A DNA stretch of 64,000 nt from Epichloe hybrida (GCA_019022495.1 JAFEKR010000003.1:1612001-1676000); one strand, 5' to 3'. Numbered from the stretch's first letter, positions 23,058 through 35,687 are shown. Numbers and translations are program-made. The notes: generated by a model not told the origin, from the letters alone.

Positions 23058-23881
23058 TATTGAGATGTAGGGAGCTAGTTGCCAGCTGGCAACAGCTGTA
23101 CGGGTGCAAGCTCTACGGTCGGGGACCAATAGGGCTGCAACGTTAAATCAATTAACGCCACGCAACGGAAGGTTGTGGCAGTTATCAACTAATAGAATTC
23201 AATTTAGATCACTTTTATAATATCTTATAAAGCAATAGAATTGATTTTAGATACGTTATACAAGCAATGCGGCTGTTGTTGGTTAAGAGGACTAGCTATC
23301 TAGCTAGTTAAAAAGATCTTCTTCCTCTCATAGACCTACCGACCGTATCGGTGAATCCAGGCCGCTAACGGGGTCTTACGGGCCACTTTTGATTTTCCGC
23401 AAAATTCATTTGTATGCAAAAACCAAAAAATCGACTCACCACCATACTAGCTAGCAACCCGTATGCACCAACTTTTGGTCCAAAAAATAACCTTACATAA
23501 AGAGAAAGCCCTATCTTTAAGCTTCAATTTGCTATATGTAAAACTTTTGTACGACCTCTAGATAAAGAGAAAATCGTTGTCAAAGATAGCTATAGGGTAA
23601 GTTATGTGTAGGGTAACCTGCTTACGTCACCCTAGCTTACGTCACCCTAGCTTACCTAATTACTAGTAGCGTGGTTATGGCCACACTTACAGCCACAACG
23701 TAATTGACTAATTAGTCATCCACACGGTCGGTCGCAGCTATTAACAGCTACGACGCAGCCATTGATAGCTGCCCTCGCGACCGTTGACAGCTGCAGTGCA
23801 GCTGTCAGACTTGCAAAGCAAGCTAGTAATAAGAAGGTTCTTTAACTAGAAAAGGGCTAAAAATAGGTCTTATTTTTAACA
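23058..23881 (-). repeat. Copia I 5' LTR (824 bp)
   Basis: Partner of 16752-17575, same length. CTATC follows at 23882-23886. The differences include TTGTACGAG versus TTATACAAG and GGATCCGGGCCGCC versus GAATCCAGGCCGCT, i.e. transitions in RIP contexts. Confidence 0.93.
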
Positions 23882-23886
23882 CTATC

Positions 23887-26841
23887 TATACTAATAATTA
23901 GTAAATATAGCCTCTAGAGGGTCTCCTTATTAGTACTAAAGGTATTAGGAGGGCCTCTTATTTAATTCCGTAATAGTAATTACCTTACGAAGGTCTCTAG
24001 TAAGACTTTTGAAGCCTGTGGAGTATATGTATTTTACTATCTAATATTTAGGCACACTAGCTATAGTATTTAAGGCCTGCTTATAGAGTTTAGTATTTAC
24101 TATCTTAGTAAAGTATAGGCCTCTGTGGATTTTCTTAAGGGTTAATAATATAATCTTAAGGCACTTAAGCTTGCTTTTATTAGGGTTTTTCTTAATTATG
24201 CTCTTTAGTGTTATACTACTTTACTTATAGTAATAGAATTACTAGTTACTTTCTATCTTAAAGCGCTAATAGATATAAGTAATTATCTCTTTATAGGAAT
24301 AGTTATTCCTAAAGAGGTAATTAAGGTAGTATTACTTAGTATTACCTATTAACATAATAAGGAAAGCCTTCTAATAATGCGTTTAAGGAAGGTTAATTCT
24401 ATTACACTTATTTTTAAAGAGTGTAATCTTTGGCGTTAAGAAGTTATATAGCTTTCTACTATAGCGGTTACTATCCTTATATATCTTTATAAGCTCTGAG
24501 ATTTTCTTTGTAATCTAATCTTTAGAGGGGAATTACTATAAAGGTATAATTTGTTATAAATGACGGTCCACTAGTTGTTTTTAATAACGATTGTCTAGAT
24601 AGAGCTATTAATATAATAGGGATTATCATAGGGGTTCTTATAAGGGTTTGAGCAATCTCTAGGGTTAGGGAAGGTTGATTTCTAGGGTAGGTTATTAGGG
24701 TTATTGTTAAAAATAAGACCTATTTTTAGCCCTTTTCTAGTTAAAGAACCTTCTTATTACTAGCTTGCTTTGCAAGTCTGACAGCTGCACTGCAGCTGTC
24801 AACGGTCGCGAGGGCAACTATCAATGGTGCTGCTTTTAACAGCTGCGACCGACCGTGTGGATAACTAATTAGTCAATTGCGTTGTGGCTGCAAGTGTGGC
24901 TACAACCACGCCACTAGTAATTAGGTAAGCTAGGGTGACGTAAGCTAGGGTGACGTAAGCAGGTTACCCTACACATAACTTACCCTATAGCTATCTTTGA
25001 CAACGATTTTCTCTTTATCTAGAGGTCGTACAAAAGTTTTACATATAGTAAATTAAAGCTTAAAGATAGGGCTTTCTCTTTATGCAAGGTTATTTTTTAG
25101 ACCAAAAGTTAGTGCATACGGGTTGCTAGCTAGTATAGTAGTAAGTCGATTTTTTGATTTTTGCATACAAATGAATTTTGCGGAAAATCAAAAGTGGCCC
25201 ATAAGACCCCGTTGGCGGCCCGGATCCACCGATACGGTCGGTAGGTCTATGAGAGGAAGAAAATCTTTTCAACTAGCTAGATAGCTAGTCCTCTCAACCA
25301 ACAACAGCCGCATTGCCCGTACAACGTATCTAAAATCAATTCTATTGCTCTATAAGATATCATAAAAGTGATCTAAATTGAATTCTATTAGTTGATAACT
25401 GCCACAACCTTCCGTTGCGTTGCGTTGATTGATTCAACGTTGCAGCCCTATTGGTCCCCGACCGTAGAGCTTGCACCTGTACAGCTGTTGCCAGCTAGCA
25501 ACTAGCTCCCTACTTTTCAATAGTTATTAATATTAAGGTTCTAGGGGTTTAGAAGATTGTGGTCTTTCTTATAATCTTTCCTATAACTAAATAGGCATTA
25601 AGGTTTAATAAAGCACTTCCTTAAGCAATGCTAGGATTAAATATCCTAGGCCTTGCCTAACAAGAACGCCGTGATCTTGTAAAGAATTATGTAATTCTCT
25701 GATAATATCCTTAGATACCCTTTTAAAGGTGTCTTTAGACTAGCCTTTGAAGTCTTCTTAGAATGATTCCTATAGGTTATTATCTCTCTAACCTTAATAT
25801 TTACTTAGGTTAATAAATCTTATAATCCGGTTATTAAGCTTAAGCTATGTAGTAGTCTCTGGATCTAGCTTAATAAATTCTTTCTAGTTATATAAGAATT
25901 TATAAGTAAGCTATTAAAGGCGTGGGGGTAATTTATGCCTTTAAGGTCTCTTAGGGATAATAATTAGAGCCTTACTATCACTAGCAGCCCTTCCTCTTAT
26001 AGAAGGTCTAGATTCCTCTGCTATCTTTAACTATAAAAGGAATGTTACTAATTTGTTGTTTTTACTACTAATTAAGCTCCTATATTTGCCTATTACTATT
26101 ACAAGGTTCTTCTTTTGCTTTTCAGGAGCGTTATCACTCTAATAAAATTAGAAGATTATAAAAACAGGAAAAACAGAAGAAAAAGCAGTAAAAGCAGTAA
26201 AAGTAACAATAAGAATAAATTAATAGAGATAAAGAAAGCAATAGAAGTTCTAAAAGTAACTAGAAAATAATAGGGAAAGTAATAAGGGAATAATAGGAAT
26301 TATCACTTCCTGTTTTTTATAAAAAGAAAGGAAGGAGGTAATCTCTCTTTCTTGCTAACAAGTACAGGGCGAATAGCACTAATAATAAAGGGGGCAAAAA
26401 ACAAGTAGTAAATGCTTGTGCGAACAAATTAAAGGTCTGTTAGATAAAGGGAATATTTATAGAGAAGTTATAGATATGTTAGCTAGCTTAGCTAAGGTTA
26501 TTTAACATTAGGTTCGAAATAAATACCTTGCGGCAATAGATTTGGTTATTTGGTTAGTTTTCTCGTGATAAACGATAAAATCAATAATTAATAATAATAT
26601 CCTGGATAGATATAACAAAGTTATATCCCTAAGCCTAAGGGTTAATAGATTAATTCCTTAGAAGCCTAACAAGCCTGTAACTAGGATTCTAGTCTCTTCC
26701 TTTAGCACACTTATGCAGTCATGCCTCTCTACCGTAATGACTGTTACGGCATAATAAGGGGTAGTGGCAGTGGTGTCTATAGAAATGTCTCTTCTTGTAA
26801 TACCTAGCTTATCTGTAGTTATAAAGTTAACCACTGATTAG
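23887..26841 (-). pseudogene. C1 copy 1 leader and gag N-terminal region, split by a solo LTR
   Basis: It is homologous to 32490-34618 in C1 copy 2. Reading leftward from 26841: a leader beginning CTAATCAGTGGTTAAC, an A-rich stretch (about 26130-26280), then the gag body. The gag ATG expected near 26080 reads ATA here, but ATG in copy 2 (near 33875). No conserved gag domain is legible before the zinc knuckle at about 16600-16690. The solo LTR lies at 24715-25522. Confidence 0.6.
24715..25522 (+). mobile_element. Solo LTR of the copia I family (808 bp)
   Basis: It runs from TGTTAAAAATAAGACC to CTTTTCAATA and is flanked by exact GTTAT duplications (24710-24714 and 25523-25527). The paralogous C1 copy 2 has the empty site near 33292-33305 (GGGCTATTAATATT). 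It is 16 bp shorter than the 824-bp LTRs. Its orientation is opposite to that of copia I. It arose by recombination between the LTRs of an inserted copy. Confidence 0.93.
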
Positions 26842-27103
26842 TGTTAGATGCACTAAGGTCCTGCGCAGGTAATAAATCCTGTATAATTTTAAGTCAATAA
26901 TAGATAGTTAGATTAGCTAGGAAGGAAAGAGAGAAAAGAGAGGGAAAGTCTAGATGCTAGAAAAGTAGGCGAAATCCGTATATGGGGCACAAAAGGGGGT
27001 GGCGAATTAATGCAGCCAATCGCATTGCGTGTATCGCGCCGGACCTATAATTAGTCTAGTCTTTGGCAACAATTGAACCAATGAAGATCCGAAGGAATCA
27101 ACA
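26842..27103 (-). repeat. C1 copy 1, 5' LTR (262 bp)
   Basis: On the plus strand it runs from TGTTAGATGCACT to GGAATCAACA, the same length as 12375-12636. The element leader starts immediately to its left. Confidence 0.88.
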
Positions 27104-28762
27104 ATAACCTTAAAAGTATAACTAGCTTATTTAGGCTAGATGTTAAGTAACTTACACTTTCTACGGAATATTTAAAGCTTTAATTTAAGGATATTATAGT
27201 TATTAGCGCTATAAAGTTATTCTTTAGGGTATACCTTAGATAGGTTAATAATTTACTTTAGTAAAGGTCTCTAGGTCTATAGGGGTCCTCTAGGTATTTC
27301 CCTTTATATTTATAAAAGAGGTAGTAGGGTCTTTAGGAAGTAAGAGGGTAGCTTTATAAGCAGTACCCTTAGGGCTTGTTATTCCCTCTAATCCTTCTCT
27401 TCCTTATATTAGGAAGGAGGAATTATAGCTCTTTAAGCTATGCTAATAGGGGCACTACTAGCCCTAGATAGCATAGGTTACCTCTATTAGTAACTCTCCT
27501 ACTTAGGGGTATTATTAGTAGTGTTACTAAGGTAATACTACTAACTTGCCTTTAGTAAAGGTATAGGTAGGGGAGTTACCTACAGATGCTTATGAATGGC
27601 ATCCTTAGGTAGTCTTAACTCTAGGTTAATTAACCTTCCTAGGGGAGATTAGCTAGGCCTTCCTAGAGGGGATTAACTTAGTCTTCCTAGGGGAGTCTAG
27701 CTTATTAATCCTTTTAATAGTAATTATACTAATAAACAAGGTAATAGGGTAGGTTGCCTGGTTCTAATATCACTATTATCTAGTAGATTACGGAAGAATT
27801 CTTTATTCTATAGGTTCTTTTAGAAGCCTATATACTTCTTCCTAGCCTTTTTAATTTCTTTAAGAGTCTAAAATCTAAATTCTTCTTAGTTTACTACTTC
27901 TTTAAGGTTATTTACTATCTTAGTGTCTCTTCTAATAGTTATATACACTCTGTTATAAAGAAGATAGTCTTAAAGTCTATTCTATAAAAGGTCTCTCCCT
28001 TCCGCAAACTTATCCCTTAACTATTTGTAAAAGTTATTACTAAATTTAGAGAATAGTGTTCTTCTAAATAACCCTTGCTCCTTATATTATTTAGTCTTTA
28101 TAAGGATATAAAGGCTGATTTCCTTAGGTGTTATTATCTCTTTATGTTTAGAACTTCCTATTTATTAGAGTAGTTCTTCTATAATACATTATTAAAGCCT
28201 TATAAAGATATAGGGGTATAGGTTAGTGTAAATAGGGGTTTTTCCTTTATTAAGGTATTTATTATTATCTCCTATTTTAACGCCTTCTATAGCATTATTA
28301 TAGCTATTAGTCTTACTAGGAACTCTAAATTAACTAGAGGTCCTAGATAGTCTAGCTATATTTAATATTCTAATTAATTAAGGGAGGTAAATCTTATAAT
28401 ATAAGGAGATAAGGGGTATAACTATGATTATGTAATGTTTTTCGGATATAAAGGATTGCAAGGTAAGGCAGTTAACTTTAAATACGTGATAGAACGCATA
28501 ACAAAGAAAGATAAGGGGATAGCTTAGCTACTAGTATTAAACCTTTCTTTATTATTTCGGAGTCTATATAGATATAGATATTAATACTAAAGTAAGAAGA
28601 GAGCTATATTATACCTTTCCATTAGCATAACTTATTGTTAAACGTGGCCCTCCTATTGCATAGGGTAAGTTATTATTAGATAAGTTACCTCTTCTAATTA
28701 ACCTTACTAATCTGTAGTATTCAAAGACTACTTGGTTATCTATGAAGGTAACCACTAATTAG
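27104..28762 (-). pseudogene. Copia C2b: leader and gag of a truncated C2 copy
   Basis: This is the reverse complement of C2 sequence from the leader (36000 onward) through about 44840 without the gypsy insertion. For example, the GGAAGGTTAATTAAC block and the 'cctaggggagat' repeats at about 27620-27700 mirror 44260-44340. It starts beside its 5' LTR at 28763 and breaks off at 27103, where C1 copy 1 begins. The rest of this C2 copy is not found to the left of 12375. Confidence 0.7.
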
Positions 28763-29069
28763 TGTTAGATTCACAGGGTATTAAATTCAATATAATACAG
28801 TCGTAAGCCTGAAGAATAGTATTGTTATTAATTATTTATTCTAGGCTGCGTTATTTGTTATTATGATTGATTAAGTTATAGGAAAAGAGAGGTAAAAAGC
28901 TAGAAGTTATAATATGTAAAGGGAAAAGGGGTTACGCGTTTATATCCCTACATTTCCTAGCCAATTAACGTGCTAGGTTATGGGTCACGTGTGTAGTCCG
29001 CGCGCGGCCTAAGCTTCTGCCAGGTATTTGCGGCTGCGACGCGCGATTGATATCACCTTTGTTCCAACA
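28763..29069 (-). repeat. C2-family LTR (307 bp), 5' LTR of C2b
   Basis: On the plus strand it runs from TGTTAGATTCACAGGG to TTTGTTCCAACA and is homologous to 35688-35998 and 56600-56910 (311 bp each). Its right end abuts the RNase H of C1 copy 2 (GTATT at 29070-29074). It is GC-richer than the surrounding DNA. Confidence 0.85.
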
Positions 29070-32000
29070 GTATTATTATCTTGTATTATCTTATTGCTAA
29101 TCATAATCACGTATCTAATCTATAAGCTTAGATCCTTGTTATTAGCAAGCAATCTATTTACAAACACAAAGAGCTTTACCTCCTTAAGAACTAAAGGAAT
29201 GTATTATAGTCTGTATTATTAATTCTTAATCTACTACTTAAGGCGTTTATTAAGGCGTGTGATATCTTCCCTAGAGGGTTCTTAGTATTAAGCTATAATT
29301 AATAAGTCATAGGAAGCTTCTAGTTAATATATAGTTGTAATATAGCTTCCTTAGGCTTATTATTTCACGTAGTCTTGCTTTACTATTAGGGATTAAGGAT
29401 TAACTTCCTTAATCTTCTAACTCTAGCCTTTCTAGGTTAATATTAGCAAGTTATTAGTGTTTTAGGTTAAGATGTAACCGTTAAAGATAAGGGGATTCTT
29501 AGTAGTTAATCATTGCTTTTCTTTAGCTATGAATTTAGCCTTCTAGAGCTCTTTCTCTTCTTTTTAGAAGAAGTTATTGTTGCTTAGTCCTAATATATTA
29601 TCAGTTTGCATTCTAATGATGCTAAAGAGATTCTTATTATTTAGGGGTGGGTTCTAGCCTCTATAATCCCGTAAAGAGGTCTAATTAATTTAATTACAGT
29701 CCCTTCTAGAAAGAGATATGCAATCTGCTTCGGTAATCTCATAATAATTAGCCTCGTTAGCACCGTGTGCAATTAAGTATAGGCTTACGTAATATCGCGA
29801 ATCTAAAGGTAAATGCCTTTTCTTCTTAATAACAGAGCAATAGCTACAATTAGTTATTAGCTCACACGTTATATCATTAGCAATTACATTAGGATAAATT
29901 CCTTTCCTTTATCATTATAGCCTTATATAACAAGACAAGATTTCTCGTACAGCAAGTCTATTCCTTTGCCTTTAATCTCTCTAACTATATAAGAATTAAA
30001 GATTCTATAACCTCTGTGCTTCGCTAGGTTAAACTTAATAAATTTAAATATATTATAAGCTTATAAAGCGTTAATCTTAGCTTAATTAGACTACTTAAAG
30101 GGTTTTCCTAGGGTTATAATCCTTCCTTCTTAGTAAAGCTAAAGGGTAAGGTTCTAATTAGCCTCTTCCTTTACTATAAGGAATACTATGCTTAGCATCC
30201 CTCTAGTTATAACCTCTTAAATAAAGGCCTTCTCTTAATCTTTATTTATAAGTATATAAAGCTAAACTAGGCTAATATCCTTTTTAGGGCTATAAGGTCT
30301 TCTTTTCCTTACTTTTATTTCTTTAGGGTATAGTAATAAGTCTTTAACTTAATAGCTTCCCCTTAGGGCCTTTTAGGCTTTATAAGCCTCTTTATTAGAC
30401 TCTCCTATACTTATAAATTACACTATAAGGGCCTTTCTTAGTCTCCCTTACTTTCTCTTAGCTAGTATTTATAGCTCTTTACTATCTTCTATTAAAGAAT
30501 CTCTTTTATTAGTACTAGTTAGTTATATAGCTCCTTCTTCCTTTATATTACTTAGCTATTACTCTAGTAGATTATAAGGCTTTATCTCTTATTACTCTAG
30601 CCCCTCTATAGTATATAAGTCTTTATAATAGGGCTTTACTACTATAAAGCAAAACTTTACTAAGCTATAAGGTATATTAATAGTATAAGTCTCTCTATTA
30701 GTAGTAAGTAGCTTATATAGGCTATGCTAGCTACCTTTCTCTCTTTACATATATATATTAGCTTATAGAGGTAACTAATGTATAGGCTCTATATTAGGAC
30801 TATTCTAGGCTCTAAGGGTATTATAAACCTGCCGTAAAGCTAGATAGTAGCAGACTTTATTAGTGGCTTTACGAATTACTTTAGCACGTTAAATAACAAA
30901 GACACTTAGTAGTAACTTATCTATTATCTATAGGTAGCCTCTAAAGACTAGTATAGTTAGGATAATACTATTTAAGCCTATAGAGTTATTAATTACCTTA
31001 ATAGCTATTTAGAGACGTTACTCTAGCGCAAGCTCTGTTCTAATTAAGTCTATAATAATATTATAGGCTTAGCATAAAGGTCTATAGTATCTCTTAACCT
31101 TTCTGATGCTATTATAGGCTTTGATTAGTATCTCACTAGTTTTAATTAACATTAATTAAGTATAATACCTGAATTTAGCGGAAGCAAAGTTATTGCTAGT
31201 ATTATAAATAATCTAATCTAAAGGTCTAAGATAAGTCTTAATCTAACATTTGCGAATTACATCCTAGATATCTTAAGCCTTCTACTTCTTTAGATTAAGG
31301 AATTAGGCTACTTAAAACAAGGTTGCTGAATTAATAATATAAAGCACTAGTTGGCTATTGATTTGCATAATATTAATAATGATCTTATAGTTAAATTCGT
31401 GATTGTCCTTAATTATAAATTTGAATTAGCTAGGGGCTTTTCCATGCATTTAGCAATAGTAGCAGACCTTAGTCAATTTCTTAATTGCCTAGCGTTTAAC
31501 TTTATAACTAGCTTAGTAAAGGATCTTTGCAAGCTATTAAACAGAAGGGTAACTAAGTTAATAATATAATTAACGGATAACTCCTTCTAAAAGGTAGAAG
31601 GCAACTGTCTCTCTTGCTTCTAGTAACTACTAAGGGTGTCCCTATTGTTGCATAATAAGTATAGTTTTATTGCCTTAGATAAGCACGTTTGCGAGGTTAT
31701 TAATCTTAACTTATATCTTATCTATATTAGTGATTAAGAAGAGGAATAGGGTAGCTATATTAAGGATATAGAATTCAAGCTCTCTAAGCTCTGTAAGCAC
31801 ATAAAGGGTTCCTTTTGTAACTACTAATCTGGCGCTAAATGTGATAATTTAGGGTTCGCAAGGGATTACTTTTAATAAAGGCATTAATCTTAACAGAGCC
31901 TTTACTTATGCCTCTCCTACACTTAATTTCCCTATAGCGCTAGTATTAGGCATAATTCCTCTAAAGACCTCTTCAGAATAGCGTTCTTTAGAGACATAAT

Positions 32001-34618
32001 AGATTAAGCCTTTATTACACTCTTATAGCTTATAGAGCTTTTATTTAAGGAATGCGTATTAAAAAGCTTAATTATATAAGGTCGCTAGGATGTTAACATT
32101 AGCAGCATTATAGTTAGTCTATAGTCCTAAATAGGAGAATTATGTAATACTTAGATATGCTATTAATAGTAGCTCCTTAATATTATTATTGTTGTCTTTG
32201 GCTTCTATATAAGCCATAAGATATGCTTCCTAATTCTTACCTAAGCCTTTATTAGGCTTGTTATTATTCTGCCCTTTATAGGAGGCAAGGAATGCCTAGA
32301 ATCTCTTCTCTAAAGGGGGTGTATAATATATTTTACTAGCTTACTAGTAGTCTTTCTCCTTTTAATATTCTTTAGTAAAGTAATTAGAAAACTAGCAGCT
32401 GCTCTTACTATATATAAAGTAGCGCTTAGTGCTTAGCCTAAGGCTTCGCTTATAATAGCTTCCTTTACTATAGGATTATTATTTGTACTAATGATTAGTA
32501 AACATAGCCTCTAGAGGGTCTCCTTATTAGTACTAAAGGTATTAGAAGGACTTCTTATTTAATTCCGCAATAGTAATTACCTTATAGAGGTCTCTAGTAA
32601 GACTTTTAAAGCCTATGGAGTGCATATATTCCACTATCTAATATTTAGGCACACTAGCTACAGTGTTTAAGGCTTACTTATAGAGTTTAGTATTTACTAT
32701 CTTAGCAGGGTACAGGCCTCTATAGATTTTCTTAAGGGTTAATAATATAATCTTAAGGCACTTAAGCTTACTTTTATTAGGGTTCTTCTTAATTATACTC
32801 TTTAGTATTATACTACTTTACTTATAGTAATAGAATTACTAGTTACTTTCCGTCTTAAAGCGCTAATAAATATAAGCAATTATCTCTTTATAGGAATAGT
32901 TATTCCTAAAGAGGTAATTAAGGTAGTATTACTTAGTATTACCTATTAATATAATAGGGAAAGCCTTCTAATAATACGTTTAAGGAAGGTTAATTCTATC
33001 ACACTTATTTTTAAAAAGCGTAATCTTTAGCATTAAGAAGTTATATAGCTTTTCACTATAGTAGTTACTATTCTTATACATCTTTATAAGCTCTGAGATC
33101 TTCTTTATAATCTAATCTTCGGAGGGGAATTACTATAAAGGCATAATTTGTTATAAATAATAGTCCACTAGTCATTCTTAATAATAATTATCTAGATAAA
33201 GCTATTAATATAATAAGGATTATCACGGGGGTTCTTATAAGGGTTTAAGCAATCTCTAGGGTTAGGGAAGGTTAATTTCTAGGGTAGGTTATTAGGGCTA
33301 TTAATATTAAGGTTCTAGGGGTTTGGAAGATTATAGTCTTTCTTATAATCTTTCCTATAACTAAAGGGGCATTAAGGTTTAATAAAGCACTTCCTTAAGC
33401 AATACTAGGATTAAATATCCTAGGCCTTGCCTAATAAGAACGCTATAATCTCGTAAAGAATTACGTAATTCTCTAACAACATCCTTAAATACCCTTTTAA
33501 AGGTGTCTTTAGACTAGCCTTTAAAGTCTTCTTAGAATAATTCCTATAGGTTATTATCTCTCTATCCTTAATGCTTACTAAGGTTAATAAATCTCATAAT
33601 TTAGTTATTAAGCTTAAGCTACGTAGTAGTGTCTAGATCTAGCTTAATAGATTCTTTCTAATCACTAGAGAAGTCATAAGTAAGCTATTAAAGGCGTAAG
33701 GGTAACTCCTACTCTTAGGGTCTTTTAGGGGTAATAGTTAGAGCCTTACTATTACTAGTAGCCTTTGCTCTTATGAAAGGTCTAGATTCCTTTACTATCT
33801 TTAACTATAAAAGGAATATTACTAATTTATTATTTTTACTACTAATTAAGCTCCTATGTTTGCCTATTGCCATTACAAGGTTTTTCTTTCGTATTTCAGG
33901 AGCGTTATCACTCTAATAAAATCAGAAGATCGCGAAAACAGGAAAAACAGAAGAAAAAAAAAAGTAGTAGAAGTAGTAATAGTAGTAACAAGAACAAATC
34001 AATAGAGATAAAGAAAGTAACATAAGTTCTAAAAGTAACTAGAAAATAATAGGAAAAGTAACAAGGGAATAATAGGAATTACTACTTCCTATTTTTTGTA
34101 AAAAGGAGGGAAGGAGGTAATCTCTCTCTCTTGCTAATAAGCACAGGGCAAATAGCACTAAGAGTAAAGGGGGCTAAAAGCAAGTAGTAAATGCTTATAA
34201 GGAGAGATTAAAGGTCTGTTAGAAGGTAATGTATTAAAGGGAATTTATAGGTAAGTTAGCTAGCTTTGCTAAGGTTATTTAACGTTAGGTTTGAAATAAA
34301 TGCCTCGCGGCGATAGATTTGGTTAGTTAGTTAGTTTTCTCATAATGGACAATAAAATCAATAATTAACAACAATATCCTAGATAGATATAACAAAGTTA
34401 TATCCCTTAGCCTAAGGGTTAATAGATTAATTCCTTAGAAGCCTAATAAGCCCGTAACTAGAATTCTAGTCTCTTCCTTTAGCACACTTATGTAGTTATG
34501 CCTCTTTACCGCAATAACTATTATAGCATAATAAGGGGTAGTAGCAGTAGCATCTGTAGAAATGTCTCTTCTTATAATACCTAGCTTATCTATAGTTATA
34601 AAGTTAACCACTAATTAG
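29070..34618 (-). pseudogene. Copia C1, copy 2: gag to RNase H, 3' end missing
   Basis: It is collinear with C1 copy 1: RNase H remnant 29070-29230 (truncated by C2b), RT about 29400-30700, integrase about 31000-32000, gag zinc-knuckle region near 32330-32420, then gag and leader to 34618. It lacks about 85 bp within RT near 29648 relative to copy 1 (13826-13915). The plus-strand open stretch at 31351-31569 is an antisense shadow of the integrase core. It contains neither copia I nor the solo LTR, so it serves as the empty-site reference. Confidence 0.75.
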
Positions 34619-34874
34619 TGTTAGATTCACTAAGGTCCTACGCAGGTAAGAAATCCCGTATAATTAAAGTTAATAATAGTTAGTTTTTAGCTAGGAAAGG
34701 GGGAGAAGAGAGGGAAAGTCTAGATACTAGGAAAGTAGGCAAAATTCATATGTGGGGCAAAAGAGGGGGTGGCGAATTGGTGTAGCCAATCGCATCGCAT
34801 GCATCGCGCCGGACCCACAATTCGGTCCGGTCTTTGGCTACGATTGAACCGATGAAGATCCAAAGGAATTAACA
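34619..34874 (-). repeat. C1 copy 2, 5' LTR (256 bp)
   Basis: On the plus strand it runs from TGTTAGATTCACTAAGG to GGAATTAACA. It sits directly against an internal gypsy sequence starting GTATTAGAGTTC, so the C1 copy inserted into a gypsy element. Confidence 0.85.
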
Positions 34875-35440
34875 GTATTAGAGTTCTATAATATTTTAAA
34901 CCTTAACTTCTTAGCTACTAAGGCTTAAGAATAAACTATTCTTTTAGCCCCTTTTTACTAGTTCTCTATAAGAATATATTAAGTTAGTAAGCTCCTTTTC
35001 TTAATCCTATAGTTTCTTAAGTTACTTAAGCTAAGTAATTTACTCCCTAACTACTACCTCTTTTACTACTATAATAAAGGGTATAGCTTTAGATAAGGTT
35101 ATAGAATATAGTATATCCCTAGCTATAGTATCACTATTATCTAGCTAATCCTAAGTAATATATAGTATAGTTCTAGTAAATTAGGTTATTCTCCCCCTTA
35201 TATTACTCTTAGGTAGCTAGTAAGAGAAGCTTTAGAATTATAAGAATAAAAGAATAGCTAGGTAAGAGGTATAAGGGCGTTTATATATTAACTAAAGCTT
35301 ACTAGGTCTAAGTGTGTTATACGTGCAAGTTACTAACTTATAGGTAGTAACTCACTAGTATTACGTAAACCTAGCCCTAGGGCGTAGTGCGCCTGCCTAG
35401 TGGTGCGCTAGCGCGCTAGTGTTGTAAGTAAGGCCTCACA
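34875..35440 (-). mobile_element. Gypsy D: 5' fragment (LTR plus leader) of a gypsy element
   Basis: It is the reverse complement of the gypsy 5' end. The LTR is 35239-35440 (202 bp, ending GGCCTCACA), and the leader and early gag run to 34875, matching gypsy B at about 43629-44194. The left break is the C1 copy 2 LTR. The right flank GTTAG is internal C1 copy 3 sequence, so gypsy D inserted there first. Confidence 0.85.
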
Positions 35441-35687
35441 GTTAGGTGAATTAATAGTAATAATAATCCGGCGGATATAATAATAAAAGCATTACCAAAT
35501 TCATTACTTTCCTCTTTAATTAATTTAAACGAATTAATGATTTATATTAAAGAATAGGTAAAGAGACCTGAAATATTAGGGGATAGGAGCTTAGGCAAGG
35601 ACTAACGAATTAATTTAATTAACTAATGCTATAATAGCTAATTAGAGTAACGGATTCCTATTAAGGGATTTACTTATATACACTTTC
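35441..35687 (+). pseudogene. Copia C1, copy 3: 3' non-coding segment (part 1)
   Basis: It matches the reverse complement of 12700-12960 in copy 1 (TTACTTTCCTCTTTAATTAA, then the TATTAAGGGATTTAC segment). It continues at 56916-56980 after the nested C2 element. Its upstream coding part would lie left of gypsy D and is not present. Confidence 0.75.
35683..35687. repeat. Target site duplication CTTTC of copia C2 (left)
   Basis: CTTTC is repeated at 56911-56915 on the other side of C2, 21.2 kb away. The joined flanks read as continuous C1 sequence. Confidence 0.88.

Larger units (their letters stand above)
16752..23881 (-). mobile_element. Nearly full-length Ty1/copia retrotransposon, copia I (7130 bp)
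   Basis: A perfect 5-bp duplication (CTATC) and two 824-bp LTRs enclose a primer site complementary to initiator tRNA-Met, a repeat-bearing leader, one gag-pol frame and a G-rich plus-strand primer (17576-17583, AGAGGGGG on the minus strand). The LTRs differ at a small number of sites, nearly all transitions at CpA/TpG or CpG. It is therefore the youngest and least RIP-damaged large element here. It inserted into the gag of C1 copy 1. A second copy begins at 58538 and a solo LTR lies at 24715-25522. Confidence 0.95.
12375..27103 (-). mobile_element. Ty1/copia element C1, copy 1 (about 6.8 kb without nested insertions)
   Basis: It is bounded by two 262-bp LTRs in the same orientation (12375-12636 and 26842-27103). 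Polarity is minus: RT and RNase H read leftward, the plus-strand primer tract lies at 12637-12665 next to the left LTR, and the leader lies beside the right LTR. It contains copia I (16752-23881) and a solo LTR (24715-25522). Flanking pentamers are GTAAT and ATAAC, which would agree only if GTAAC had lost a C on one side and a G on the other. The left flank also does not continue the right-hand host element, so an intact insertion is not proven. Confidence 0.8.

Noticed and set aside
31351..31569. Plus-strand 72-codon open frame
   Set aside because: It is the antisense shadow of the integrase core of copia C1 copy 2, whose minus-strand reading matches the integrase of C1 copy 1 and C2.
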